From positions 11,593,941-11,657,940 of the forward strand of contig OZ022242.1 of the NCBI GenBank assembly GCA_963978895.1: a DNA stretch of 64,000 bases. The letters are read 5' to 3'. This DNA comes from Erpobdella octoculata (lineage: Eukaryota; Annelida; Clitellata; Hirudinida; Erpobdellidae). The notes under the pieces were generated by a model. That model searched no databases. It was not told the DNA's origin and worked only from the letters and a program-made list of their open reading frames with translations. Below are positions 40,915 to 53,527 of the stretch, piece by piece (within the stretch, counting starts at the first letter, position 1; each line of letters opens with the position of its first letter). The translations under genes were made by a program, and so were the position numbers.

Positions 40915-43900
40915 ATGGGCTCAGTGAGTAATGGCTTTGTTTATTAATTTAATTTTTTTAAAGTTCTTCTGTCTCACTGTCTGTGACATGTTGATCCAAA
41001 GCAGGCATTAATTTTAATTTAGAGACGGTTCAACAATGTTGGGCATAATGTTATCTGTTATTATTATATATGTCATTTCTTCACCCACCAGGAACAAGAA
41101 ATGAGTTTTCAGCGCCAAATTTGAATTTAAATAATTTATTCTCTAACTTGTTTTTGTTGTATAGCAAATGTTTTATTACACTATTTGATAAACATAGGTA
41201 CAATGATTTTAATTTTGTACAGTCGTTTGACTTTTATTCTTAAAGTCTTAAATTGAATTTTATTCTAAGACAGATGTTTTATTACATTATTTTATAAACA
41301 TAAGTAAAATGATTTCAATTTTTTACAGTCTCAAATTGACAATAATAATGAGGATGGAATTCTGCTGTCTCAGGTTAGTAAAGAAAATTTTTTTTTATTT
41401 TTGTGGCTTTATTCACACTTTTTTCCAAATGTCATTTATAAAAGTCTTCTAAATAACTATAAAAAAATTATGTTCATTTTTTTTAAAAATTGCCGTTTGA
41501 CAATTTTTTTTATAATAAACGAATATACGATACGAATTATAAATTTTTCCCAACATTAAAGTTTCTCAAACAGTTTGTATTCAAGTCACAAGTTTGAGTT
41601 TGAACTTAAAGCCCAGTACACACTGACCAGTTTTTGCTGGTACCAGTCGTTCGACACCAGAATCTGGAGTGTGTGTCACGAAAACCGCGTCCAGAAATTA
41701 TGTTAATTTATGCACGTCCAGATTCTGGTGCCAGATTTCGCCGGCCGATGCATGTTCTATTTCTCTTCAGAACTGGTTGAGAAACTCATGCTCTGATTGG
41801 ATGATTGGTTTGTTTACTCTTATTTTAATAAATAGAAGTTACGATGGAGTGGACCGATGATAAAGTGCTTGAATTGATCAGACTGTTTGACCTCTTTATG
41901 ACAAAATATTGAAGCCACAATAAAAATGATTACATAAAAATACTCGTACGATGTTTTCTGAACCAAGAAAGTCTATTTAAATAAGTTCAGACAGTTAATT
42001 TTCTTTGAAAGTCTATTTAAACGAGAACCTTTCGAGTTACACAATTTCTTGTAAAACCCTTTAAAGAGCTATCTAAATCATAGCGGGCGGTCACCGGCAG
42101 GGCATACAAAAACAACCGGCTAAGCGTGACATGTGCTCTTGTACCAAAATAAATTATCATAAACTATGCACCAGTTCTGGCGAACAGGAGCTGGTTGAAA
42201 AAACTGGTCAGTGTGTATGCACCTTTAGAAACAATTGCCAAAAACTTAAAAAAATTGTGATGCTTTATCATGAGAATCAAGTTTTGTTGGGGAATCAAAT
42301 TTTATTGACTAGAGTTCTGGATTTAGGCTGAGGCATAAAAAGATTATAAAGGGAGTGGAACTGTCAATTTATCAAGATATATTTTAACTCAAAGCTTAAG
42401 TGGGTGATAGCTATACTTCTGCCCATAATAAACAAAGGCTTTTTAATTTGTTTTGATTGACATGCTAGTGTAAAGTAGTAAATTACCAATAAACTGAATT
42501 TATATATTTAGTATAAAAGTAGGAACTTGAGTCTTTCTGGGTGAAAATATTAAATGGTTACATGAAGAAACTTGTAATGTAAATAAAACTTAAAGTACTA
42601 GAACTAATCAAAGAATTTTTGTTTTGTGAGAACTCACTTTAATTGTAAATTCAAGGAAAATAAACTTGGAGAAGCTGTTTATTTTTGCAACATCAAATAA
42701 TAGTTTTTTAATCAGTATTGTAAAGTAACATTTTTTATGTTGGCCCAGGAAAATCACCAGCTAAAAAAATGTCTGCACAACATGATCTCTATTTTTTTTA
42801 AACTTACCAGTGAGGGTATTGAAAAAAATACCTGACTGTGCCAAACTTTAGTTTAATTTTAGAATTAGTTTTTCTTGCAAATCATGCATTTGTGGATGCC
42901 TTGTCTTAGTTTTATGAAAACATTAGTAAATTTATGAGGTAGTTATAATTAAGATACAATTTTGTTTTGTTATTTATTTAATCAAACAACCAGTTAAAAA
43001 AATGTAACACAATGAAGATTCCTCAGTTAATTTTTTTGAATACAAACCAAAGAATTTGTATCCTTTTAAAATAAGATCTTTTCCTTGTTTTATCAAATTC
43101 TTGTAAGCAGATCTATCTTTTTAAATGAATTAATAACTCTGGATTAGCTCATCATAGTAAAAGATTGCCATAAATTTCATTGAACAATTTCAGTTATGTC
43201 CAGCATATCTGCATGCCAATAGTACAAGCCACACGTGGGTTTTTAGTGCAATTGCTGAGCTCATAGGTTGGTTCTGTTTAATTTGGTTATTTATTGGCTC
43301 ATTTTATTCAAGTTGTTTCACAAATATATTTTTAAATTGAGCTTTTTTCATTTTTTTTGATAAGCAATAATTTTAAGAACTTTTTTATTTAGTTTTTGCG
43401 GTTGCTTGTGAAACGTGCAAGTTTTTTTTTCGGCAGAGAAAGTTTTTTTTTAGAGGTGTACTAATAATCAGCATGTAATCATTACCAGCCTTTTTGCTGA
43501 TAATCAGTGTTAACTGTTTCACAATTAGTGTCGTCCGATAGTCCGTACTGGCCAATTAATGCTATTTTTATTTGTGCTAGAAGTAAAGACAATGCATTCA
43601 GTCTATACACATTGACAATTAACTTGTTGTACTACTTTTATTCAAACCAACCGATAGATGGAAATAAATGTAGGTAATTCAGTTGAATGACCTTAATTTA
43701 ATGTTCAATCATATTAATATCATTAAAGTTCTAATGTTGCCATGTTAGTGCATATAAATCTATGATTCAGGGCTTTTTCTGCAGCCAGGGTCTGTCTATC
43801 TGGTAAATGATGTCTTTATGTGCTTTTTCTGGTTACATTATTTAATCACAGTTTAATGGTAAGGGCTAGTCATTGCAATCTATAGCAGAAATTACGTGAC

Positions 43901-46900
43901 CATAATTATCATTTGATAGTATGCTAAACTTTTTAATGAACAAACAAGTTTTATAAAATCAATAATCAGCAATTGGTTAATATTTTGTTACCATTATCAG
44001 TGCACCTCTGGTTTTTTTTTTAAACTTTTTTAAGAAAGTTTCTGTAAGTTTGCTAGTACTCCTCACTCATATATTCAAGTAGTCTCTTATATGAATCGGT
44101 TAGTAATCGTTTATTCAAGAATTATCTTTTAAATGTTTTGTAGACAATGCCTACGACACTGGCATTCAAGCTTCGGAATTCAAAATTGATGTTGAGAAAA
44201 TCAGTGGGATGACATGCCTGACATTTACTGACAACGGTTGTGGTATGAAACCCTCGCAGTTGCACAAGATGCTCAGGTGTGAATATTAAGTTGATTATCT
44301 TTGAAATTATTGATTGTTTATCTTTGTATGAAGTGGTAAACCTGATTCATGACAGTAACATTGTATCATAATTGTAATAAAAGTCCTAGTAAGGATTAAC
44401 AGATCATATATGTAAAGTGTGTTTTGAGTGCATGTGTCGAGTATCAGTGTGTTTTTGTGCATCTATAAATAGATATTCATGTTTTTCATTATTCTCAAAT
44501 ATAAATTTGAATTTATTATAATTTCTACATTATGAAATCTTCTGGACTCTTGCAATACAAATACAGTATAAACCCGCTATAACGTGTACTTCTAGTAATG
44601 GGTATTTTATGTCCAAAGTCCGTTATATGAAAAAACAAATTGCACTTATTGTACATGTAACGTCAGTGAACCAGTAAAAATTGCAGTATTATAGTCTAGA
44701 TATATGTCACTTTTTTTGACTGGTGGTCCACTGACTGGGATGCTTTGTGATCTGACTTGGACCAACCGATCTTCTTATCACCTGCAGTTGTTTTATGGTT
44801 CGTCTTTTCTCTTTGTGTTCAGATTGAATTGACGGTAGATTTAATGAAACTATATGACCAAGAAATTTTAACTTGTGATTTTGTTTCATTTTCATACTGC
44901 TCACATATTTTTTGTTTTAAGCGTGATTGATTTACGTTTCCAAAACATTTAAAAAAAAACAAAAGTCCTCATGTTATATCTTATCGCATTTCTGATAAGG
45001 CAGATTAGTATTTTCAGCAAAATCATTGATTTGTCAAGTTTAATATTGCTGATAACATTTATTTAAAGACTTTTTATTATTTTTTATTATTTTGCAGCAA
45101 TTAAGCTAGTTGCCTTCAGAGTTTTTTTGGCCCAACCTAATGGAGAGAACCCGAACTCACCAAGGTGATGAGTTTTCGAGTTTATTTTCTTATTAGAAAA
45201 AAGTCAAACTTGCACATTTTTCTGTTTCAAATACGTGATGACAGCTGACATGCAATGCTGACTAATAGCTGCAAGAAAGCATCAATAACTGAGTCTTGAA
45301 ATTGGGACACTAGACGATCAATAAATTGAAAATCGATCTTATTTATTCCCACTGTTGCATTAAGCGTTTATTATGCCGGCCATGCTTTGTAATTGACTTG
45401 AATAATCCATCAATTTCATATTTATATATGAATACTAATGAATAGGAAATATTTTAATTGGGACCAATATTTTAGTACATTATATCCAAATACGTTATAG
45501 CTGGGGTAATTTAACATGGGGGAGATGTGGCAAATGCACGGGACCAAAGTTTCAGTACATTATATCCAATTGTACGTTATATCCATGGTATGTTATAGCG
45601 GGATTATATTGAATTTAAAAGATTTCTTTTTCAAAGATGTAAGTATTTTATTTAAAACTTAACTTCAATAAATACCGAAGAATTAAACAAAACATTTACT
45701 ACTTTGAAAAAAAACATATAATCTTTAAATATTTGAGGTACCAGTAGGCCTGCTTCTCTCTTCTACCAGGAAAGTAGTGAAAATCAATTAATACTATTAA
45801 AATATCTTTCAGTTTCGGCTTCTGCGAAAAACAAACTGCCCGGGGCTTCAAAACGGTCGGGAAGTATGGGAACGGTTTCAAGTCCGGTTCAATGAGATTG
45901 GGAAGAGATGTTATCGTTTTCACCTGTTGCGATGAAATCCTCTCTGTTGGACTGCTCTCTCAAAGCTATCTGGAAGACATCCGGGCTCATTCTATACTCG
46001 TTCCCATTGTCCAATTTGTTCTAAGAGATGATATCTTTTTGGCATTTTCATCTTATGTCTGATCTGAATTCTATAAACAATTTGATGCACTGAAATGATA
46101 TTGAATATTATTTTAGGCAAACAGCTGAAATATTTTTTATTTATTGTTTACTTTTAAGAAATGATAATAACATGAATTTTAAAGCTGTTATTCTTAGTTA
46201 TATAATCAAGGCAGTTAGTTTTGACTGAAGGCAACGATGCACTGCAAGCCATAATGAACCACACCATTTTTACTGGTCTGCCAATGTTGCTCCAGCAGTT
46301 CTTGAAGATGGATTGCAAGAGAGGAGGAACAAGGATCATTGTGTACAATCTTCGAAAGTATTGCTTTTGTTTACATTGTTGTTCTAATTTTGTGAACTGT
46401 TTAAAGAATTGGCTGAAGGATCAGCTGTATGCATGTTGCAGTTAGTCTAAAAATAAGGAGGATTCAAATGCAACTATTGTGACTAAGTGGCCTTCAAACA
46501 AAATTATAGTATTATAATTAATATGAATAAATAAATAAATAGATGGTTGTATAATTTGAATATTCAAAAGGTCATCAAATGATATGTTCGAGTTAGACTT
46601 CCAGTCAGATGCGGAGGACATACTAAATTCTGAAAACATCGAGATTGACGAGGAATATGCATCTATGAGAGTGGCCGCTCATATTCCTCTGTTTAGGAAG
46701 TCATTGAGGGTGGGTTAGCATGTTTTTATTTACATGCGTGTTTTCAATTGTGTGTTTTTTGTTTTTTCTTATATTTTTTAAAGTGATGTCATATTGTGTT
46801 GAGTCATAGTCAAGCTGCTGCCAAACTCATATTTGTTCTCAAGTAAGGATTAATTTTTTTGAATATGTGTGTTATTATGTATATTTGTAATTATTGCAGG

Positions 46901-49900
46901 TTATGATGATATATATATTCAATTTATTTTTTGAAAATTTGTATAAGAGTAATTCTACAAATAGGTTGTAAACAGGCTTGCGGAGCCGCCATTTTTTTGT
47001 GGCTCGGCTCCGGCTCCCGAAAATTTGACGGCTTGGCTTCCGGCTCCCTGTAAAGAGGGTGTCACACAAAACAAACTTGCGCAAACTTTTGACTGAAACA
47101 TTTTTAACTGTTTATACTTACACTTTATTAGTTTATCTACTCTACTTATATGACAATTGTTAAATATTAAAACCGACCATTTTGTTTTTTTTTAAATGTA
47201 TATGAAAGGGTACGTTTTGTTTTCTGGCGCAGCAAAAATTTAATTTTAAATGCTTGATAAAATTATTTCACAGAGTTAAAATGTTTTTACTATAAAGTTA
47301 ACAAAATAATATGCAATTTAAAAAATTGTAATTATTTTATAAGAATATAAACACTCATCTAACAAAAGCAAATCTTGAAGTGCATTTTTTTATTACAACT
47401 TTCATCTCGAGTGCGTATTTGGAACATAATTGTATTATTTTTTAATGCAATTTTAAAATATTGAATAAAATAAAAAAAAGTCCAAAAATAACGATGTAAC
47501 CGAAAACAGAGTTTGGCAGGTAAACAAAATAAAACGAAACAAAAACAATTCATTAAAGATTTCTTGTGGCGATGTGCACGCGCGCTATCATTTGATTGAA
47601 GGCTGTTGCTGTTGTGACGTTCGTAAAATATTAAAAAATTTGAAATTTGAGGGAGATAAACAATCAAATAATTTTAGAATTTCAAAGCTTTTCACATGAA
47701 AAAAATTCTGCTCATATAAACAAATTTTGAGAGCCGGAGCCCCCAGATATTTTCGGCTTCGGCTCCCACAAAAATTAGCGGCTCTCCTGCTCGGCTCCGC
47801 ATGCCTGGTTGTAAATGTTCATGTGCAATAATGTGCATATTATTGTATTTTAAAAATTATATACATTATACATGTTAGAATGTGTATATCAAGGCTGCCC
47901 AACCAGGCGATCACGATCTATCAGTTGATCACGACACGAAATTTGGTCGATCGTGAGCAAATTAAAAAAATATGTTTTAAGTAGGAACGGGTGAAATAAA
48001 ATTTCTGTAGGAGTTTCCAAGAGGTAACTCAAATCTGTTTGTCTCAGAAGTATATGTAAATGTAAATATTTATAGATTTATAATAATTTATCTATTAACA
48101 ATTATATGATTATTAAAATTAAAGCTTAATGGTACATAATTAAACTGAGAAACATAAACTTTCTGTTGCAGTTAAATTTATTTTTTGTAGCTCTCATTTT
48201 AGTTACACGAATGACACTTAAAATGATGTCTTGCATCGGTTCCACAAATTTGGCAAAATCCGCTATTTCAGACATGAATTTTATTAAATAGGAAATCAGA
48301 AATTCTTCAACAGATCTTCACCTTGATCAATGTTTAAGATTATCAGTGTCGTCATATAATCCCGATTTTTAAAAAATTGCTAAGTTAAACCAGTGCCAAA
48401 GATCACATTAATATCTGTTTTTTTAATTAGCTATTTATTCTTTGTTTTTTTTTTAATTTTTTGTTTTGTTATTATTCTTTTTGTATATATTTTTTAAATT
48501 TTAAAATGAAGTGAAATAAACTGAAGTTATACTAATTGAAGATCTAAATTATTTGGACATGGGTAGATCTCGAGGTAGTTGGATTAAAAAAAGTGGATCT
48601 TTAATATAAAAATAAAAAGGCTGGGCAGGCCTGGTGTATATGATGGTATATTAACATATTTAAAGGTGTTTGTGATGGTATGTTTACAATTATGTAATTT
48701 AAGGTGCAATGGATTGCTTATTAACAATTATGTCATAGATAGTGCATTTGATGTATAAAAAAATATGATGTTCAAAATGTGTGAATAGTTTAATTCAGAC
48801 ATTAAGAAGATACTAGAAAGTATTTTAAACTCTTGCTTTGAGGTGCATAAGTTTCAATTTTAAAATAAGGTAGAATATTATTGTTGTTTTGTTTTATTAA
48901 TTAACCTGTTTACAGGAATACTGCAGTATATTGTTCCTAAAACCAAAGATGAAGATTTACATAAAAAATGTGAAAGTAAAAATGAAACTAATCTCGAAAA
49001 CTTTGCTGCAAAAAAGTGTTGTGAAATATCAACCGACTTTTCTGGTTATTGCAATTTTTACATTATACTAATTTTATTCTTTCAATAATATTTTTTTGCA
49101 AAAGTCAGTTTTTTAGTAATCATTTAATGCTTTGTTTTTAAGATTTTCAAAAAATACAAGATGTCTTTATTGTTAACACAAAATTGTATGATTCATTCAG
49201 TCTCCACGAGCACCTCCAATCAAGTTGATATTCGGGTTCAGTGCAACAGACCAGGATACGGGGTTGATGATGTATTATCACAATAGACTCATCAAGGCTT
49301 ATGAAAAAGTTGGACCACAAAAACAGGTCTCTATTGAAGTTTATTTTGCATTTAGTTTTGTCTCACTTAAATGTTAAAGTTGTTCGATTTAATTTTAATC
49401 TGCATGATGTAAGTTGTAATTATTGGTCATAGTAATTGTTTATTAAAATTATTATAATTAATTATTAACAAGAAGTTAAATCTTATTTAAACAGTCAAAT
49501 GTTATCTCATTAATTTGCAGATGTCAGCTCAAGCAGTAGGAGTGGTTGGTGTGGTGGAGGTGGATTTTTTGGAGCCGATTCATAACAAGCAGGACTTTGA
49601 AAAATCACAAAGATACAAGTATTTTTTTCATTATTTTTTTATCCTTCATATCGGGTATGTTTGCTTGCTTGAATGCTGTGGAGTCTTGGGACGCTTAAAA
49701 ACATACTGTTCATCGTCCAATCAAGCTAAAATTTGATTTATTGAATTGTTGTCGATGACAATGCATTATATAAAATTTTCTGAATGAATGGACAAAATTT
49801 GATTGAAATATAAAATAATGAAGTAAAATAATTAATAAATATGTAAAAAAATTAATAAGTTTAATCAATGAAAAAAGACCATAAGTTTTAAGTTTGTTCA

Positions 49901-52900
49901 AATAAAGGATTTATATTAAAAACTTTTTTATGAGTTGATTTTTTTATTTAGTGGTACAATAACAGTTCAGTGGTCGTTTTAGTTCTATGAATTCCTACTG
50001 TCATTTTAATATGCAAAATATTGAAATAAGTCCTCTAGCAACATGCCAACATATTAAGTGAAGCATTTGAGGTGTTTTTTCTCAAATGTCCGACAAAGCT
50101 TTAAATCTAGGACATCAAAACCCCTTATGTTGTGTGATTGGAAATTTTTTGATTTGTAAACAGTAAGCAGATTTCTCAATTACCAGCAATCAAAAGGAAC
50201 CGTCCAGCTCATTTCAAACTGATATTCAATTTTGTTTCTGCTCTCATCAACATATTTTTTGAAATTCATCGTCATTCATTGAAACTACGTTGCTTAATAG
50301 CAGCATTGCTATTTTTGTGTTTTGATTGCTAAGCCAGAATTTCATTTTTCTGCAGTACTTTCATGTTTTCAATTGGCATAAAACTGAAACATTATTGGCA
50401 TGATCAGGGCCAAATGGTTAACGAAGAAAGGTTAGCTTGTGAGATTTATGAAATTTATTACTCTAGTGTTACATGTTACTATGTTAATGAAAATAAAAAG
50501 TATTAAATGTAACTATGTCATAGAAAATTTCTCTGGTGTTACATGTCATTATGTTTTACTCTGCAGAAACTTTATTACCTTATTAAATGCCAGCATAATT
50601 ATCGATGTGATGAGCTGTATTTTGTAAGAGTCTGCTTTCCATCTAGTAGACCATCAGAGACATGGACTTGGGCTCAGTGCGACAATTTACACTGCCTCAA
50701 ATGGAGAAGACTTCCTCCAGGTGAGGGTGGAAATCTTCCTGAAAAGTGGTTCTGCCACATGAACCTTGATCCCATGCACAAGTTAGTTGTTTGTATCTAA
50801 AACGTATCTCGTCACTGTTCATAGTATCTGAAATACGTTATGAGTTTGCTCATTTGTATCGAAACAGTCGATGTGAAATAGAAGAAGAACCAGAAGATGA
50901 GGATGCTCTCTGTTCATCTGCAAGGAGGAGGCAACGGAAGAGGAAAGAGTGAGTTTCGTTGCTGCTCTTTCTATTTCTGTTGCTGAATTGTTAATTGAAA
51001 CATATTTTGATGTTTTATGTAATTTTTTTGTTTTTTATATCATTTTACAACATTTTAGTTGTTTGAGACGGTGTCTGTCCGCGAATATAGAAATAAATTA
51101 AAATGTTGCATACATACTGCACATAGATGTCTATTTTTACTAGCTTATATATGTTACTAGGTGTCGAATCCAATATGATGGTGTTTTTTTAACATGTAAC
51201 CGAATTTATCACCTAGCGAAAAAAAGTTATAAGATTTTAAATTCAACGGGCACCTAGCTAAAAATACTAAAGAACCTCAAATGCTTACAAATATTTACCC
51301 ATAAAAAACGAAAAAGTAGAAAATAATTTTTACATCATAAAAAATACATTATTGCGCCCTAAAAAGTATAACAGTGGGGCTGTTTACCTTGGAATTTCAA
51401 ACCTATTGTGCATTTTTTGATAAAATAGAGAATATCGAAAATATCTTTTTAATTGTATGGGATACAACAAAATTTACAATGAAACACTAATTTGGAAATT
51501 GGGGATAACCTTTCAGAATTTTTATTTTGTTTTGATAACAGGCGGCCCCTAGCGGACAAAATGGCATATTATATTATTTTAGTAGTGCCGTAACGCCATT
51601 TCTTCCGCTAAGGGATGCTCCATTCAAATTAATACATCCAATTCAAGCTCAAAATATAGCCCATATAAAGAAGAACGCAAGGACATTTTAATCGTTTAAG
51701 TCGAACAAGCGCTTCAGAAGATATAGGGATGCTAGGGTCAAGCCGCATATCGGAAGGACTACCTCTGTAGAAAATTTGGTGCTTTTATCAAAAATGCACA
51801 ATAAGTTAGCTAACCTGTCCCACTATAAAATAATATTCCTATAATTCATATACAACGGAAAACGTTGCGGACGCATTTTAGGCTACATCAAAACTTTAAT
51901 AAAAAAAATCGTTATAAAAAATAATGCTCCCGCAACGTTTTTTGTTGTATATGAATTATAGGAATATTATTTTATACTTTTTAGGGCGCAAGAAAAACGT
52001 TGTTTTTTAACAAATGTATTTTTTATGATGTAAAAATTATTTTTAATTATTTTCTGTTTATTTAATTAGTTTCCTGTGTTATGTTTTCATTGAAAAGTTT
52101 TTAGTCAATGCTGGTAAGCAAATTCAGTTGGATTTAAGCAAGCAGACTTATTTTTCTTTTTTTTATTTAGTTTTGTTTGTTTGTTATTTCTGTATTATTA
52201 ATTGAAACAATAATATGTCATTTGATGATTTGAAGATCTTCTACTAAAAAACAACAAGAAAAAAGAAATGATGTTCAGATGAATGAGTCGATTTTGAAGT
52301 TTTTCAACGTCACAAAAACGGTTAAAAATTTGTTGACTAAAATGTTGATTATGTTATTACTGTAGTCTCTGATACTTGGATTTATTGAGTAATCCCGGGA
52401 ATGTTATTAGAAAGTTGTTTGTAGATCTGAGATGTAATTGCAACTATATGTTTATTAACCATGCTGAAGATGAAACAGGAGGGGATTTCCATCTAAATTA
52501 GCATACTTATGATAGAATCCAGAATAGATAATGATGATGATTTTGATTATTTTAGAGTTCAACGACATTTTCCGACAAAAACGGAACAGCAGGCAAAATT
52601 CAGGTTGTTTATTGGTTGGAAGTTTCATTTTTAATTTCTTATATTATTTCATTTATTTCAGTTTGTACTAAATTCTTATCTTTATAATTACATTTTGGTC
52701 TTGTTTAATCATTTATATTAATTTTTATGCATTTAATGCTTCAATTTTTTATATTATTTTATTGTTTTTTAGTATTTTTTTTATATCATAGATTAATTAT
52801 TATATTTAGTGTATTTAGTTTTGGTTATGAGTTTATTATAATTTAGTAAAATTTATCAACATGCATAATTTCCTATTTTTTTATTATAATAGTTTATAGT

Positions 52901-53438
52901 CCTTTACACCAGGTGTTTTAAGACTCTAATGGCTGTATGTAGGAAGCACTAATGTACTTCCTGTCGTGGATCAGAATTTGATCCTTTTTACTTTTCCCTC
53001 CTCCTTTCTCCAGGCTTGGGACTGGCTCGCAATTAGCGAGGCGGAGTTACATAATTTCCTATGTCTGTATGTATCTTATATATAAAAGGCAATGTTTGTA
53101 TGTATGTATGTATGTATGTATGTTTGTATATTCAAGCATAAAATAAAAACCGCCAAACCGATTTTATTGAAATTTGGCACACTTATGGGAGATAACCAGC
53201 CAGTGGTTTGTGTGAAGTTTGAAAAACGTTTGGTAATCCGTTGGTGTTTTATGGAAAAAAAAAACGTTTTGGTCAGCGGTTGTAAGTTGCATATATATAA
53301 ATATATATGTATATATATGTGTGTATATGTATGTATGTATGTATGTATGTATATATATGTATGTATGCTGCCAGATAAATAAATTTCTTATGAAGGGAAA
53401 CATTGCGTTGAAATGTTTCGAGAGCCTACAAATAGAAT

Positions 53439-53527
<89 letters not shown>

